DNA of 64,000 bases from Enterovibrio coralii. Its GTDB lineage: Bacteria > Pseudomonadota > Gammaproteobacteria > Enterobacterales > Vibrionaceae. Numbering within the stretch: the first letter of the stretch is position 1; each line of letters begins with the position of its first letter. Position numbers and translations under genes: made by a program. The notes under the pieces were generated by a model. It saw only the letters and a list, made by a program, of their open reading frames with translations. It did not search any database and was not told the DNA's origin. Where the stretch lies: contig NZ_LNTY01000050.1 in NCBI RefSeq assembly GCF_001559595.1, positions 62,001 to 126,000 of the forward strand, given 5' to 3'. Shown piece by piece: positions 8,544 through 17,736 of this stretch.

Positions 8544-9416
8544 ATGACCAAACCAAGCTGTATGCCGCCAGATAACAACACGCGAATACCGCGCTTCGTG
8601 GCACCACCGAAGTCGTGTGATGCTCACTGCCATGTGTTCGGTCCGCATGCACAGTTTCCTTATGCGGAAACAGCGACCTACTGGCCGCCTGATGCAGGAA
8701 AAGATGCGCTGAAACGTGTTCACGACAAGCTGGGAATTGAGCGTGCAGTGTTGGTACAGGCGAGCTGCCATGGCCGCGACAACCACGCCATGATGGATGC
8801 CATTGCTTCAAGCAACGGAGCTTACCGAGGTGTTTGCATGGCCGATGACAACTTTACGGATAACGATTTTCAAGAACTACATGAAGGCGGTGTTCGTGGT
8901 ATTCGCTTTAACTTTGTGACCCATTTGGGCGGTGCGCCAAACCTGGAAATGATGGCGAGAGTGCTCGAGCGTGTGAAGCAATACGGCTGGCACTTGGTCA
9001 TTCACGTGAATGCGGAAGACATCATCAAGTACGAAGACTTCTTCAACCGTATCGATATGACCATTGTGGTTGACCATATGGGACGCGTGCCTACCTCAGA
9101 GGGTGTGGGGCAGCAGGCATATCAGATCCTGCTTGAATTTATGCGCCGTGAAAGCTGGTGGGTAAAAGTGTGTGGTTCTGAGCGAATTGCAATGGCTCCG
9201 CCGTTCTATGACGCAGTGCCATATGCGCAAGGCTTGGTGGAAGTGGCGCCAGACCGCGTGCTGTGGGGTACTGACTATCCGCACCCTAATATCAAAAAAT
9301 ACATGCCCAACGATGCGGATTTGCTGGATCTCGTGCCTTTGATTGCGCGCGATGAAACCACCCAGAAAAAGATTCTGGTGGATAACCCAGCAAGACTTTA
9401 CGGATTTGACGACTGA
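8544..9416 (+). CDS. ligI: 2-pyrone-4,6-dicarboxylate hydrolase
   Basis: An amidohydrolase-superfamily enzyme that opens the lactone 2-pyrone-4,6-dicarboxylate to 4-oxalomesaconate. The N-terminal strand carries the HxH motif in CDAHCHVFGP, and the C-terminal end has LWGTDYPHPN with the conserved Asp of the active site. LVIHVNAED and VVDHMGRVP are the other expected metal or substrate strands. Two in-frame starts exist, ATG 8529 and ATG 8544. GAGGAG at 8531-8536 is correctly spaced only for ATG 8544, so the protein is about 290 residues. It lies 26 bases after galD. Family length and neighbours agree. Confidence 0.88.
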   Translation: MTKPSCMPPDNNTRIPRFVAPPKSCDAHCHVFGPHAQFPYAETATYWPPDAGKDALKRVHDKLGIERAVLVQASCHGRDNHAMMDAIASSNGAYRGVCMADDNFTDNDFQELHEGGVRGIRFNFVTHLGGAPNLEMMARVLERVKQYGWHLVIHVNAEDIIKYEDFFNRIDMTIVVDHMGRVPTSEGVGQQAYQILLEFMRRESWWVKVCGSERIAMAPPFYDAVPYAQGLVEVAPDRVLWGTDYPHPNIKKYMPNDADLLDLVPLIARDETTQKKILVDNPARLYGFDD

Positions 9417-9455
9417 TTGGCTTTACCCGTCAAGAATGCAAGGAAGGACAGAAGT

Positions 9456-10165
9456 ATGTCTATGAGAACGATTCAAGGCGTAGCGGTTAAACATATAGAA
9501 CGTGCCGATGCCAACGTCATTGAAGGCTTGGCGGCTTGTGGCAGTGCGACCGTACATGAAGCGCAACAACGTACAGGCAACCTAAACCATGAGCTGCGTC
9601 CGATTTACAAAGGCGCACAAATTGCGGGAAGCGCAGTGACTGTTCTAGCGCAGCCGGGTGATAACTGGATGGTGCATGTTGCTATCGAGCTTTGTCAGCC
9701 AGATGATGTACTGGTGATCGCGACCACATCGCCATGTGCCGACGGTTACTTCGGGGATTTGCTGGCGACCTCGGCTCAGGCGAGAGGCGTGCAGGGACTG
9801 ATCATTGATGCGGGTGTCCGTGATACCAAAGACCTGACGGAAATGAACTTCCCTGTGTGGTCAAAAGCGGTGTCCATCAAAGGGACCGTAAAAGCAACGT
9901 TGGGCTCGGTCAATGTGCCTGTGATTTGTGGTGACCAGCCGATCTATGCTGGCGACGTAATTGTTGCAGATGATGATGGTGTGTGTGTTGTGCCACGTGC
10001 AACAGCGGAAACTGTGCTGGCATCTGCGCAAATGCGGATGGAAAACGAAGAAACAAAACGCGGCATGCTGGCTCAAGGCATTCTTGGCTAGACATGTACA
10101 ACATGCGCCCAAAGTTAGAACAAGCAGGATTTCGCTACGTGGATAAGCTGGAGGATTTGGAATGA
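9456..10165 (+). CDS. ligK: 4-carboxy-4-hydroxy-2-oxoadipate aldolase, frame broken near 10088
   Basis: The last enzyme of the 4,5-cleavage route. It splits 4-carboxy-4-hydroxy-2-oxoadipate into pyruvate and oxaloacetate and often also decarboxylates oxaloacetate. The RraA-like class II aldolase fold shows [14 protein letters not shown], holding the Arg-Asp pair of the metal site. ATG 9456 has AGGAAGGA 7 bases upstream. An upstream TTG at 9417 is not needed. An apparent stop at 10089 cuts the protein short, but one added base at about 10086-10090 continues it as [17 protein letters not shown] to a TGA at 10165. That TGA overlaps the ligJ start, a tight coupling that supports the longer, intact protein of about 236 residues. 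Confidence 0.83.
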
Positions 10166-11210
10166 GCAAGGAACCGTTAATCATTGACTGTCACGGTCAC
10201 TACACCACCGCACCGGATGAATTGGGCGAGTACCGTGAACAGCAAAAGAAAGAGTTGGCGATTGATCCTCTGTTTGACCACGTTAAAGGGATTGTGAACA
10301 TCTCTGATGACCAGATCCGTGACAGTCTCGAAGGCGCTCAGCTGAAGTTGCAAAACGATCGCGGCACGGATGTCACCATCTTCTCTCCGCGTGCAAGCTG
10401 GATGGGGCACCACATTGGTAACCAAACCACTAGTAAGTATTGGACGGAACACTGTAACGAGCTTATCTACCGTATTACGGAGCTTTATCCGCAAAACTTC
10501 ATCGGCGCAGCGCAATTACCGCAATCACCAAATGCGGATATGACAGCCAGTGCCGCGGAGCTGGAACGCACCGTCAAAGAGTTTGGTTTTGTGGGTTGTA
10601 ACCTGAGCCTGATCCATCAGGTGGCTACTGGACAGCACCGCCGCTAGACGACAAGTTTTATTACCCAATCTACGAAAAAATGTGTGAGTTGGAAGTGCCA
10701 GCAATGATCCATGTAAGTGGCTGTTGTCACCGCTGTTTCCACACTACAGGTTCACATTATCTGGGTGCAGACACCACGGCGTTCCAGCAGCTGATGATGT
10801 CGAAAACCCTATTTAAAGACTTTCCTGATCTGAAGTTCATCATTCCACATGGTGGTGGTGCAGTGCCTTACCACTGGGGTCGATTCCGTGGTCTGTGTGA
10901 CATGATGAATCTGCCGTCGCTGACAGAAATCATCGAAAACAACATCTACTTTGATACCTGTGTTTACCATCAGGAAGGTATCGATTTGTTGTTGGAAGTC
11001 GTGCCAATCGAAAACATTTTGTTTGCATCAGAAATGATTGGTGCAGTGCGTGGTATTGACCCGATGACTGGGCATTACTTCGACGATACCAAACGTTACA
11101 TCGACGGTTCTAAGCTTAACGATGAAGACAAAGCGAAAGTCTTCAACGGCAACACCCGTGATGTGTTTGCCCGCATGGATGCCAGATTAAAAGAAGTGGG
11201 ATTGATCTGA
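10162..11210 (+). CDS. ligJ: 4-oxalomesaconate hydratase, frame broken near 10609
   Basis: Adds water to 4-oxalomesaconate to give 4-carboxy-4-hydroxy-2-oxoadipate. It is the amidohydrolase-type LigJ rather than the unrelated GalB. IIDCHGHYTTAP at the N-terminus gives the HxH metal motif. AMIHVSG, FIIPHGGGAVPYH and ILFASEMIGAVRG supply the later metal-site strands. The frame shifts at about 10606-10611. One more C gives NLSPDPSGGYWTAPPLDD, which joins both parts into about 349 residues, the normal family size. The gap to ligA is 13 bases. The break is most likely a sequence error. Confidence 0.85.
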
Positions 11211-11223
11211 GAAGGAAGCAGTA

Positions 11224-11661
11224 ATGCGTGAACACAGAGATTATGACGATATTCCGGGCACCTATGTCTTTGACGGGGAAATGTCGCGTGCAGGATATCA
11301 TCTGAACATGTTTTGCATGTCGCTGAATAAAGCAGAAAATCGCGACCAATTCCGCGAGAGCGAGACCACATACATCAGTAAATTCCCCATGACGGCTGAA
11401 CAGCGCGATGCTGTATTAAAACGCGATTGGCTAGGCATGCTGCGTCTGGGTGGCAACATTTACTACACCTTTAAAATCGCGATCTTTGATGGCATGACAA
11501 TGCAACATGCCGGCGCCGCGATGTCAGGCAATGACATGACGTTTGAAGACTTCAAGCAGATGATGCTGAATGGCGGTCGTCCCATTGAAGGCAACCGCAG
11601 TAAAGCGGAATGGGCTGAGTATTACGAAAAGCCTGAAAACAAGGAGCAGTACGATGGGTAA
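11224..11661 (+). CDS. ligA: Protocatechuate 4,5-dioxygenase, alpha subunit
   Basis: The small subunit of the extradiol dioxygenase that opens protocatechuate between C4 and C5. At 145 residues it has the usual length of LigA. It is all helical, with the recognisable stretches SRAGYHLNMFCMSL and DWLGMLRLGGNIYYTFK. LigA caps the active site of the catalytic beta subunit. AAGGAAG lies 5 bases before ATG 11224. Its stop codon overlaps the start of ligB by 8 bases, which fits equal expression of the two subunits. Confidence 0.9.
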   Translation: MREHRDYDDIPGTYVFDGEMSRAGYHLNMFCMSLNKAENRDQFRESETTYISKFPMTAEQRDAVLKRDWLGMLRLGGNIYYTFKIAIFDGMTMQHAGAAMSGNDMTFEDFKQMMLNGGRPIEGNRSKAEWAEYYEKPENKEQYDG

Positions 11662-12538
11662 GATTGTTGGCGGAATAGGGACGTCGCATATTCCATCGAT
11701 AGGCGCAGCCATGGATAACGGCACCATGGTAGGGGAATACTGGCAACGTTTTGTAAACGGGATTCAGCCTGTTCGTGATTGGATGGAAGAGGTGAAGCCA
11801 GATGTTTGCCTGATTGTTTACAACGATCATGCGTCGGCATTTTCGCTGGAATCTATTGCGACCTTCTCCATCGGCGTTGCACCGCAGTTTAACCCTGCGG
11901 ATGAAGGCTATGGTCCGCGTCAGGTGCCAGTTTGTGAAGGTAACAGCGAGCTGGCTTGGCACATTGCCGAATCACTGATATTGGATGAGTTCGACATGAC
12001 CATTGTGAACGAGATGGATGTCGACCATGGCCTGACAGTCCCACTGTCTGTGGCTTATGGGCAACCCAAAGCTTGGCCTTGTCAGGTGATTCCGCTGGCG
12101 GTCAACGTGGTTCAGTACCCGCAGCCAACCGGAAACCGTTGCTACAACTTGGGCAAAGCCATTCGCAAAGCGGTCGATAGTTTCCCCGATGACACCAAAG
12201 TGGCCATCTTCGGCACGGGTGGCCTTTCTCACCAATTACAGGGTGAGCGTGCAGGTTTGATCAACGTCGAGTATGACTGCAACTGGCTCGATCTTATGGT
12301 TAATGATCCTGATGCCGCGAAGAAAGTTTCCCACACTGAATACCTGCGTGAAACGGGTTCAGAAGGCATCGAGGCGATTATGTGGTTGGTAATGCGCGGT
12401 GCGCTTGATGAAAAGGTGGACGAAGTTTACCGATTCACCCATGCCCCGGTTTCAAACTCGCATTATGGCTTGACGATTTTAGAGAATGCGAGTGACAGGG
12501 TCACGGAAGGCACTATGTCAAAAGAGCCAAACATTTAA
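11654..12538 (+). CDS. ligB: Protocatechuate 4,5-dioxygenase, beta (catalytic) subunit
   Basis: The iron-containing catalytic subunit of protocatechuate 4,5-dioxygenase, a class III extradiol dioxygenase. With ligA it makes 4-carboxy-2-hydroxymuconate-6-semialdehyde. The first iron ligand His lies in GGIGTSHIPSIG (H12) and the second in YNDHASAFSLE. EMDVDHGLTVPL holds the acid and catalytic histidine region. The true start is ATG 11654, with AAGGAG 7 bases upstream. A longer open frame from 11570 lies inside ligA and is not coding. The protein is 294 residues, close to known LigB proteins. Confidence 0.9.
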   Translation: MGKIVGGIGTSHIPSIGAAMDNGTMVGEYWQRFVNGIQPVRDWMEEVKPDVCLIVYNDHASAFSLESIATFSIGVAPQFNPADEGYGPRQVPVCEGNSELAWHIAESLILDEFDMTIVNEMDVDHGLTVPLSVAYGQPKAWPCQVIPLAVNVVQYPQPTGNRCYNLGKAIRKAVDSFPDDTKVAIFGTGGLSHQLQGERAGLINVEYDCNWLDLMVNDPDAAKKVSHTEYLRETGSEGIEAIMWLVMRGALDEKVDEVYRFTHAPVSNSHYGLTILENASDRVTEGTMSKEPNI

Positions 12539-12548
12539 GGAATAGACA

Positions 12549-13493
12549 ATGAAAATCATAATGGTGGGTGAAGGCGCTTTCGGTCACAAGCATCTGGATG
12601 CGCTAAAGAACATTGACGATGTGGAGATCGTATCGATTGCCGGCGGTGTAGAAGAAAGCACCAAGGCAACGGCCGAAAAATATGGGATCGCGCACTGGAC
12701 ATTGGACTTACAGGAAGCGTTGGCTCAACCGGGCGTTGAGGCGGCAATTATTACGTCGCCGACACCTATTCACGCCAAACAAGCCATCGAAGTGATGAAA
12801 GCGGGCAGGCACGTCATGGTAGAAATCCCAATGGCGGATTCTCTGGCTGACGCCCAAGCCGTGTGTGATGTTCAGAAAGAAACTGGATTGGTTGCTATGG
12901 CAGGTCACACCCGCCGTTTCAACCCAAGCCACCAATATCTGAACAAGAAGTTCCGCGCGGGTGAACTGAACATTCAACAAATGGATGTGCAGACCTATTT
13001 CTTCCGTCGTAAAAACCTGAATGCTTTGGGTCAGCCGCGCAGCTGGACCGATCATCTGCTTTGGCACCACGCTTGCCACACGGTTGACCTGTTTGCTTAT
13101 CAAACGGGCGAAGAGATTGTGGATGTGATGGCCATGCAAGGACCAAAACACCCAGAACTGGGTATCGCCATGGATATGAGCATCGGCATGAAAACCACCT
13201 CTGGCGCGCTGTGTACCTTGTCGTTGTCGTTCAATAATGATGGCCCGCTAGGTACGTTCTTCCGATATATCTGCGACAATGGCACTTACATCGCGAGATA
13301 CGACGACTTGGTTGACGGTAAAGAAAACCCCATTGATGTCAGCAAGGTCGATGTGTCTATGAACGGTATCGAACTTCAAGATCGCGAGTTTATTGCTGCG
13401 ATCCGCGAAGGACGCGAGCCAAACGCCAGTGTGAATCAGGCATTGATTGCTATGAAGGTGCTGGATCGCATCGACAAAGTACTGGGTCAGTAA
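12549..13493 (+). CDS. ligC: 4-carboxy-2-hydroxymuconate-6-semialdehyde dehydrogenase
   Basis: Oxidises the hemiacetal form of 4-carboxy-2-hydroxymuconate-6-semialdehyde to 2-pyrone-4,6-dicarboxylate with NAD(P). It is a Gfo/Idh/MocA-family protein of 314 residues, the size of LigC. The Rossmann loop is MVGEGAFGHKHL at the N-terminus. At the position of the family EKP motif it has VEIPMAD. The loss of the lysine fits LigC-type enzymes, which oxidise a hemiacetal rather than a sugar hydroxyl. It follows ligB by 10 bases. Operon position, between the dioxygenase and the other lig genes, is the strongest argument for this function over the other MocA paralogues of the window. Confidence 0.85.
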   Translation: MKIIMVGEGAFGHKHLDALKNIDDVEIVSIAGGVEESTKATAEKYGIAHWTLDLQEALAQPGVEAAIITSPTPIHAKQAIEVMKAGRHVMVEIPMADSLADAQAVCDVQKETGLVAMAGHTRRFNPSHQYLNKKFRAGELNIQQMDVQTYFFRRKNLNALGQPRSWTDHLLWHHACHTVDLFAYQTGEEIVDVMAMQGPKHPELGIAMDMSIGMKTTSGALCTLSLSFNNDGPLGTFFRYICDNGTYIARYDDLVDGKENPIDVSKVDVSMNGIELQDREFIAAIREGREPNASVNQALIAMKVLDRIDKVLGQ

Positions 13494-13533
13494 CTCAACC
13501 AAAGAATTAGAAAAACAAGAAGGAATGACACCT

Positions 13534-14544
13534 ATGGAAAAGCGGCACATTGGCTCACTGGCAGTATCGCCGATTGGACTTGGCTGTATGAGCATGTCTC
13601 ACGGCTATGGCCCAAGCGACGAGTCGACCTCCATCCAGTTACTCAATGAAGCGCTCGACGCCGGTTATGATTTCCTCGATACCGCCACAATGTACGGCGG
13701 GGGCAGAAACGAAGAACTGATTGCCAAGGCAGTGAAACATCGTCGTAGCGAATATGTTCTTGCTAGTAAATGCGCGCTTTTTAAGAAAGACGGAAAGCCC
13801 ACGATAGATGGCAGGCCGGAAACCATTCGTTCTCAGTGTGAGGCCAGCCTAAAGCGATTGGAAACCGACGTTATCGATTTGTACTACTTGCACCGACTCG
13901 ATCCGAAAGTCCCGATAGAAGAGAGTATCGGTGCGCTGTCAGAGCTGGTCAGGGAAGGGAAGATCCGCGAAATCGGGCTGTCTGAAGTATCCAGCGATAC
14001 ATTGCGACGCGCACATTCTATTCATCCCATTGCGGCTGTACAGTCGGAATATTCGCTTTGGACGAGATTGCCTGAACTCAAAATGCTCGATGTTTGCGAA
14101 AAGCTGGGCACTACTTTTGTGCCATTCGCGCCGCTCGGTCGTCAATTTCTGACGGGGAAAGCCCAAGACGCCTCGTTTCTGACCGAAGGAGACATTCGTA
14201 CCAATAACGCAAGACCAAGATTTGATGCTGACGCCTTTGCAAAAAACAGCGAACTGCTAAAGCCGATGGCAGAAATGGCCAAAGAACTGAACTGCTCCTT
14301 GGCGCAACTCGCGTTAGCGTGGTTGATTCATCAGCCCAATCGTCAGGGCAACACAACGCTAGTGCCAATCCCTGGCACCAAACACATCGAATACATGCAA
14401 GAGAACATTGGCGCACTTAAGGTCAATATCTCGCCTGAAGTTGTGTCGCATCTCTCCGCCTTGATTCACGATGACCTCGTCATCGGTTCGCGTTACAGCG
14501 AAGCTCAGATAAAAGTGATGGACTCGGAAAGAGATCGCGACTAA
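13534..14544 (+). CDS. Aldo/keto reductase
   Basis: An NADPH-dependent aldo/keto reductase of about 336 residues. The catalytic tetrad is visible: Asp in DFLDTATMYG, Tyr in the same segment, Lys in YVLASKCAL and His in DLYYLHRLD. The C-terminal VPIPGTKHIEYMQEN is the usual phosphate-binding strand. ATG 13525 is immediately behind the AGAAGGA stretch, whereas ATG 13534 is spaced 9 bases from it, so 13534 is chosen. It is the last gene of the lig operon, 40 bases after ligC, but it has no place in the known 4,5-cleavage route. It may act on an aromatic aldehyde feeding protocatechuate. The substrate is unknown. Confidence 0.85.
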   Translation: MEKRHIGSLAVSPIGLGCMSMSHGYGPSDESTSIQLLNEALDAGYDFLDTATMYGGGRNEELIAKAVKHRRSEYVLASKCALFKKDGKPTIDGRPETIRSQCEASLKRLETDVIDLYYLHRLDPKVPIEESIGALSELVREGKIREIGLSEVSSDTLRRAHSIHPIAAVQSEYSLWTRLPELKMLDVCEKLGTTFVPFAPLGRQFLTGKAQDASFLTEGDIRTNNARPRFDADAFAKNSELLKPMAEMAKELNCSLAQLALAWLIHQPNRQGNTTLVPIPGTKHIEYMQENIGALKVNISPEVVSHLSALIHDDLVIGSRYSEAQIKVMDSERDRD

Positions 14545-15114
14545 CTATTTCGGCTGCATCATGTTTGATTGCGCGTGATGTAGCCATTTTTCAATCTCAC
14601 TTTCCATTGCTGCAATATTGCTTTCCCTGGTCTCCATCTCTGTACGGTAAGCCTCGGCTGATAGGGCGTTTAAGTCTGCTTCCGCCTCTTTACTCAACGC
14701 GGTAAGACGATAAGTGATGGTCACGCGAGAGCCTTGTCCCTCTTGTTTTAGCTGAAGATCTATCGTGCCCACTGTTTTTTGAGGCGCAAGTCGAACGTAA
14801 GATATATGACCGCCTTCGACATCAAAGTTTGTGACGACGAAAAGCGTGTCTCCACTCGCTTTATTCAAAAAGATGTCGTTTCGAGAGAAACCGTCTCCAC
14901 GGATTAAGTCTGGCTTCCAGTTCTCTGTCCATATCACTTCACCCAAGCCGGTAAACAAGTAGGCTGCTTCAGTCGGCGAAAAGTTCACAGAAATCGTATG
15001 CGAGTGCTCCACCGACCGCGTGTCCGTGATATTCACGTCATTTGCAGAAAAAGCATTGTCGTCAGGTAAGTCGGAAAGCAGGGACTTTGTATAAGCGATG
15101 AAATCTTGGTTCAT
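14545..15114 (-). CDS. SRPBCC (START-like) domain protein
   Basis: A soluble 189-residue protein with the START/Bet v 1-like hydrophobic-cavity fold. The N-terminal part reads VSVNFSPTEAAYLFTG-like polyketide-cyclase features, then WTENWKPDLI, a central beta sheet, and a long C-terminal helix. No catalytic residues can be named. It is convergent with the aldo/keto reductase, with the stop codons adjacent (14544/14545), and is the first gene after the lig operon. There is no sign that it belongs to the aromatic pathway. A ligand-binding or cyclase-like role is possible but not shown. Confidence 0.65.
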   Translation of the reverse strand: MNQDFIAYTKSLLSDLPDDNAFSANDVNITDTRSVEHSHTISVNFSPTEAAYLFTGLGEVIWTENWKPDLIRGDGFSRNDIFLNKASGDTLFVVTNFDVEGGHISYVRLAPQKTVGTIDLQLKQEGQGSRVTITYRLTALSKEAEADLNALSAEAYRTEMETRESNIAAMESEIEKWLHHAQSNMMQPK

Positions 15115-15253
15115 TGATGATCTCCTTACATTGCACTCTCAAGTAGGAATAGACGATAAAGCTGCACCAATAGACAGGTCAATAGACATCAATGAAGAGT
15201 TTTGACATTTGAACTAGGATAATTGTTAAACATATAAATAAAGGTGCATATTT

Positions 15254-15592
15254 ATGGGAAGCGCGGCGGTGGTGCCAGAAGAAATGAAACTAAACGTCAT
15301 TTGTCGACTGGAACCTGGTTGCTTGGGCCCACAAGGGGCCTCGAAAATTGACGATTTTTGTCAGTACATCTTGGAAGAAATGAATGCACTGAACACAGCA
15401 TTTATTTCGTTAGCCGTTGTGCCAAGAAACGATAAGTCTTTGCCAGAAATGCAATTCAACGTGCTTGGGAAGAAAATGAACCGCGAGCAAGCGGGGAAAT
15501 ATTTGCAAAAATTTGAAAAGAGTTTGGATGATTTTGAAGCTGAACTTGAAGGTAAACTTGAGACACTGATCGACAAGTTCATGGGTTACTAG
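15254..15592 (+). CDS. Hypothetical protein, 112 residues
   Basis: I do not recognise this family. The protein is soluble, without signal peptide or membrane segment. It has a beta-rich first half (KLNVICRLEPGCLG) and a highly charged helical second half from about residue 77, EQAGKYLQKFEKSLDDFEAE, that could form a short coiled coil. AAGG at 15241-15244 lies 9 bases before ATG 15254. It stands alone, between genes on the minus strand. The codon pattern and clear ribosome-binding site favour a real gene. Confidence 0.6.
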   Translation: MGSAAVVPEEMKLNVICRLEPGCLGPQGASKIDDFCQYILEEMNALNTAFISLAVVPRNDKSLPEMQFNVLGKKMNREQAGKYLQKFEKSLDDFEAELEGKLETLIDKFMGY

Positions 15593-15665
15593 GTGGAAAA
15601 TTAATTACTGCTGTATGCGTCTTTACGCAAATTAGCGTGGTGCTTTAGTTCGTTATGGGTGTTTC

Positions 15666-16061
15666 CTAAGATATCGCGCTCTTAACTGCCAAAACTTGCT
15701 TATCGAGTATGGCTAAATCTCCGACATTGCTTGTTTTTACAACAGTCACCCATTGCAATCCTGTCTCGTCGCTATGCTCAACTTCTAGCTGTAGCGCATA
15801 CTTCGCGGTTTTGAAGATTGAAAAGCCGCCAATTGCAGTCAACGCAAGTGCCAGTGAAATTACCCACCCTTCTCTGACGTCAAATTGCACAATAGCAAGC
15901 CAAATCCCACCAGACCAAAGAAGCAGACAGAAAACAATGTAGATTAGGTTATCCATAAGCTTGAGTTTTTTGACTCGAGCATTGCGGATTTTCGATAGCG
16001 CGTATTCATCATGCTTAAATTGAAACACTTTGCTGTCAGTATTGAAGTCGTTTACTCTCAT
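15666..16061 (-). CDS. Small two-span inner-membrane protein, possibly DUF6232
   Basis: A 131-residue protein with two adjacent hydrophobic segments at about residues 38-58 and 65-84, separated by a short polar loop. The soluble N-terminal stretch and C-terminal beta-rich part probably both face the cytoplasm. The layout resembles the DUF6232 family, but I cannot confirm that by alignment. It has no operon partners: about 220 bases separate it from the ModF-like gene, and the gene at 15254 faces it. Function unknown. Confidence 0.6.
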   Translation of the reverse strand: MRVNDFNTDSKVFQFKHDEYALSKIRNARVKKLKLMDNLIYIVFCLLLWSGGIWLAIVQFDVREGWVISLALALTAIGGFSIFKTAKYALQLEVEHSDETGLQWVTVVKTSNVGDLAILDKQVLAVKSAIS

Positions 16062-16228
16062 CTTTTTCCCTTACCCCGAATTGGCTAAGTTGAGCACACG
16101 CAAGATGTCATTAGGATTTATGCTATTGAATATATGTTATTTTTAGCATGACAAGGTGCAGGTGAATCGTCAATTTAAGGCGTAGTGATTGCGGGTGATT
16201 TCAAAACAGTAGAAGTGAAACATCAGTA

Positions 16229-16256
16229 TGGTTTTAACCACCGAGCGCTAAAACCA
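16229..16256. repeat. Inverted repeat downstream of the ModF-like gene
   Basis: TGGTTTTA (16229-16236) and TAAAACCA (16249-16256) form perfect 8-bp arms with a 12-base spacer. It lies 29 bases beyond the stop of the minus-strand ABC ATPase gene. It could be a weak transcription terminator for that gene, but no run of T follows. Confidence 0.3.
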
Positions 16257-16284
16257 ATACCGTTTTCAATTGAGAGATATCTGA

Positions 16285-17736
16285 CTAGTTAAGAGAGGTT
16301 TCTGCGCGATAGCATTTGCGAGTTTCATCAAACTCAAATATGAGCATATTGCGAATACTTTCCAATTCATCATCTTGATAGTGTGAAACATACAGAAGTT
16401 GACTGAGATTTTCTCTCGCGATTAACTCCAAGGTATTTTTCATCAACCGTCGCCCCAAATAATCCAACCCTTGATAAGGTTCATCCAGAATCAGCAGGGT
16501 AGGTTGCTTCACAATTGCACGTGCGATTAGCAGCAGTCGTTGCTGACCGTACTCGAGTTTACGAAAAGGCGTTTTGGCATATTGACCCATGTGAAGAATA
16601 TCCAGCCATTCACGTGCAATCGCTTTCTCCTGAATGCTTGGCTGGGAATACAAGCCAATAGAGTCATAGAAACCGGAGAGAATTACATCAAGCGCAGTAC
16701 AACTCACTCGGTATTGGAGATGAAGCGCAGAGGAGACCATACCGATGTGTTTTTTGATTTCCCACACCGTTTCGCCTGAGCCACGTTTTTTGCCAAAGAT
16801 GTGAATGTCATTGCTGTAGCATTGTGGATGATCGCCGAAGATCATGCCTAAAATTGTGCTTTTCCCGCAGCCATTCGGGCCTTTAACTTGCCAATGCTCA
16901 CCTTTGTTGATGCGCCAATTTACATCGGTAAAAATCGTTTTATCCGTATATTCAACTTTGCCGTTTTTTAATTCGAAGATTGGGTTGTCGAAGGATGTGT
17001 CGTATTGATACTTTCGGATCAGCGTCATCATCTCTTCACTTTGTTTCTCAGACTGCGCAGCGATTTGCTGGATGATCGGATGGTTGTCCCAACTCGTTTT
17101 ATCAATCGCTTCCACCAGCTTTCCACGTTCAAACATGGCGACATGGTCAATCCAATCTGGCAAATCCTCATCACGGGCGAAAACGATGAGCATCTGCACG
17201 GTTTGAGACAGACTCTTAAGGTAGTCGGCCAGTGATTGTCTGTGCGCGATATCCAGACCGGTAAATGGGTTATCCAGCACCATAAAATCGGGTTTCTCCG
17301 CCAACGCCCGAGCGAGCATGACACGACGAGTTTCTCCCGTGGAAAGAACGCGAAAGCCACTGTCCTTTAAGTGCGTTAAGTCAAGGTCCTGAACTAGCTT
17401 TAAAGTCAGTGCTGCATCGTCGCACTGCTCGAAAATGAGGTCATAAACGGAGGTGCCTGTATCTATCCTATCAAGGAAGTCGGTGTCATCTTTCGCTCGT
17501 TCTTCTTCCAATAACTTCTGTTGCTCAACTAAAGACACTTGAGAAATATGGCCTTCACTTTGAGACAAACTACCTTCGAATTCGACAGTGCCACAAAGCA
17601 CACCACCAAGCACAGAGCCAATGTCGCCTTCGGTACTGAATACCGCCCAAGATTCATTGTTTTCAATCGTCCAGCTTTCAACATTCAATGTTGAAATTTC
17701 ACTACCCACGATGAGGCATTCGAAGTTGATATCCAT
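16285..17736 (-). CDS. ModF-like tandem ABC ATP-binding protein with degenerate first ATP site
   Basis: A 483-residue protein with two fused ABC ATPase domains and no membrane part, the layout of ModF and relatives. The second domain (about residues 255-475) is complete, with Walker A GPNGCGKST, signature LEYGQQRLLLIARA and Walker B TLLILDEP. The first domain keeps a signature (LSTGETRRVMLARAL) and a Walker B-like FMVLDNPFTGLD. Its Walker A is replaced by STEGDIGSVLGG and the Walker B glutamate by Asn, so it should bind ATP poorly. The usual neighbours modABC are absent. A regulatory rather than transport role is likely. The molybdate link is from family naming only. Confidence 0.7.
   Translation of the reverse strand: MDINFECLIVGSEISTLNVESWTIENNESWAVFSTEGDIGSVLGGVLCGTVEFEGSLSQSEGHISQVSLVEQQKLLEEERAKDDTDFLDRIDTGTSVYDLIFEQCDDAALTLKLVQDLDLTHLKDSGFRVLSTGETRRVMLARALAEKPDFMVLDNPFTGLDIAHRQSLADYLKSLSQTVQMLIVFARDEDLPDWIDHVAMFERGKLVEAIDKTSWDNHPIIQQIAAQSEKQSEEMMTLIRKYQYDTSFDNPIFELKNGKVEYTDKTIFTDVNWRINKGEHWQVKGPNGCGKSTILGMIFGDHPQCYSNDIHIFGKKRGSGETVWEIKKHIGMVSSALHLQYRVSCTALDVILSGFYDSIGLYSQPSIQEKAIAREWLDILHMGQYAKTPFRKLEYGQQRLLLIARAIVKQPTLLILDEPYQGLDYLGRRLMKNTLELIARENLSQLLYVSHYQDDELESIRNMLIFEFDETRKCYRAETSLN

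Noticed and set aside
8082-8786. Long open frame on the minus strand, 234 codons
   Set aside because: It is antisense to galD and ligI, both with strong family evidence. The translation has no recognisable domain.
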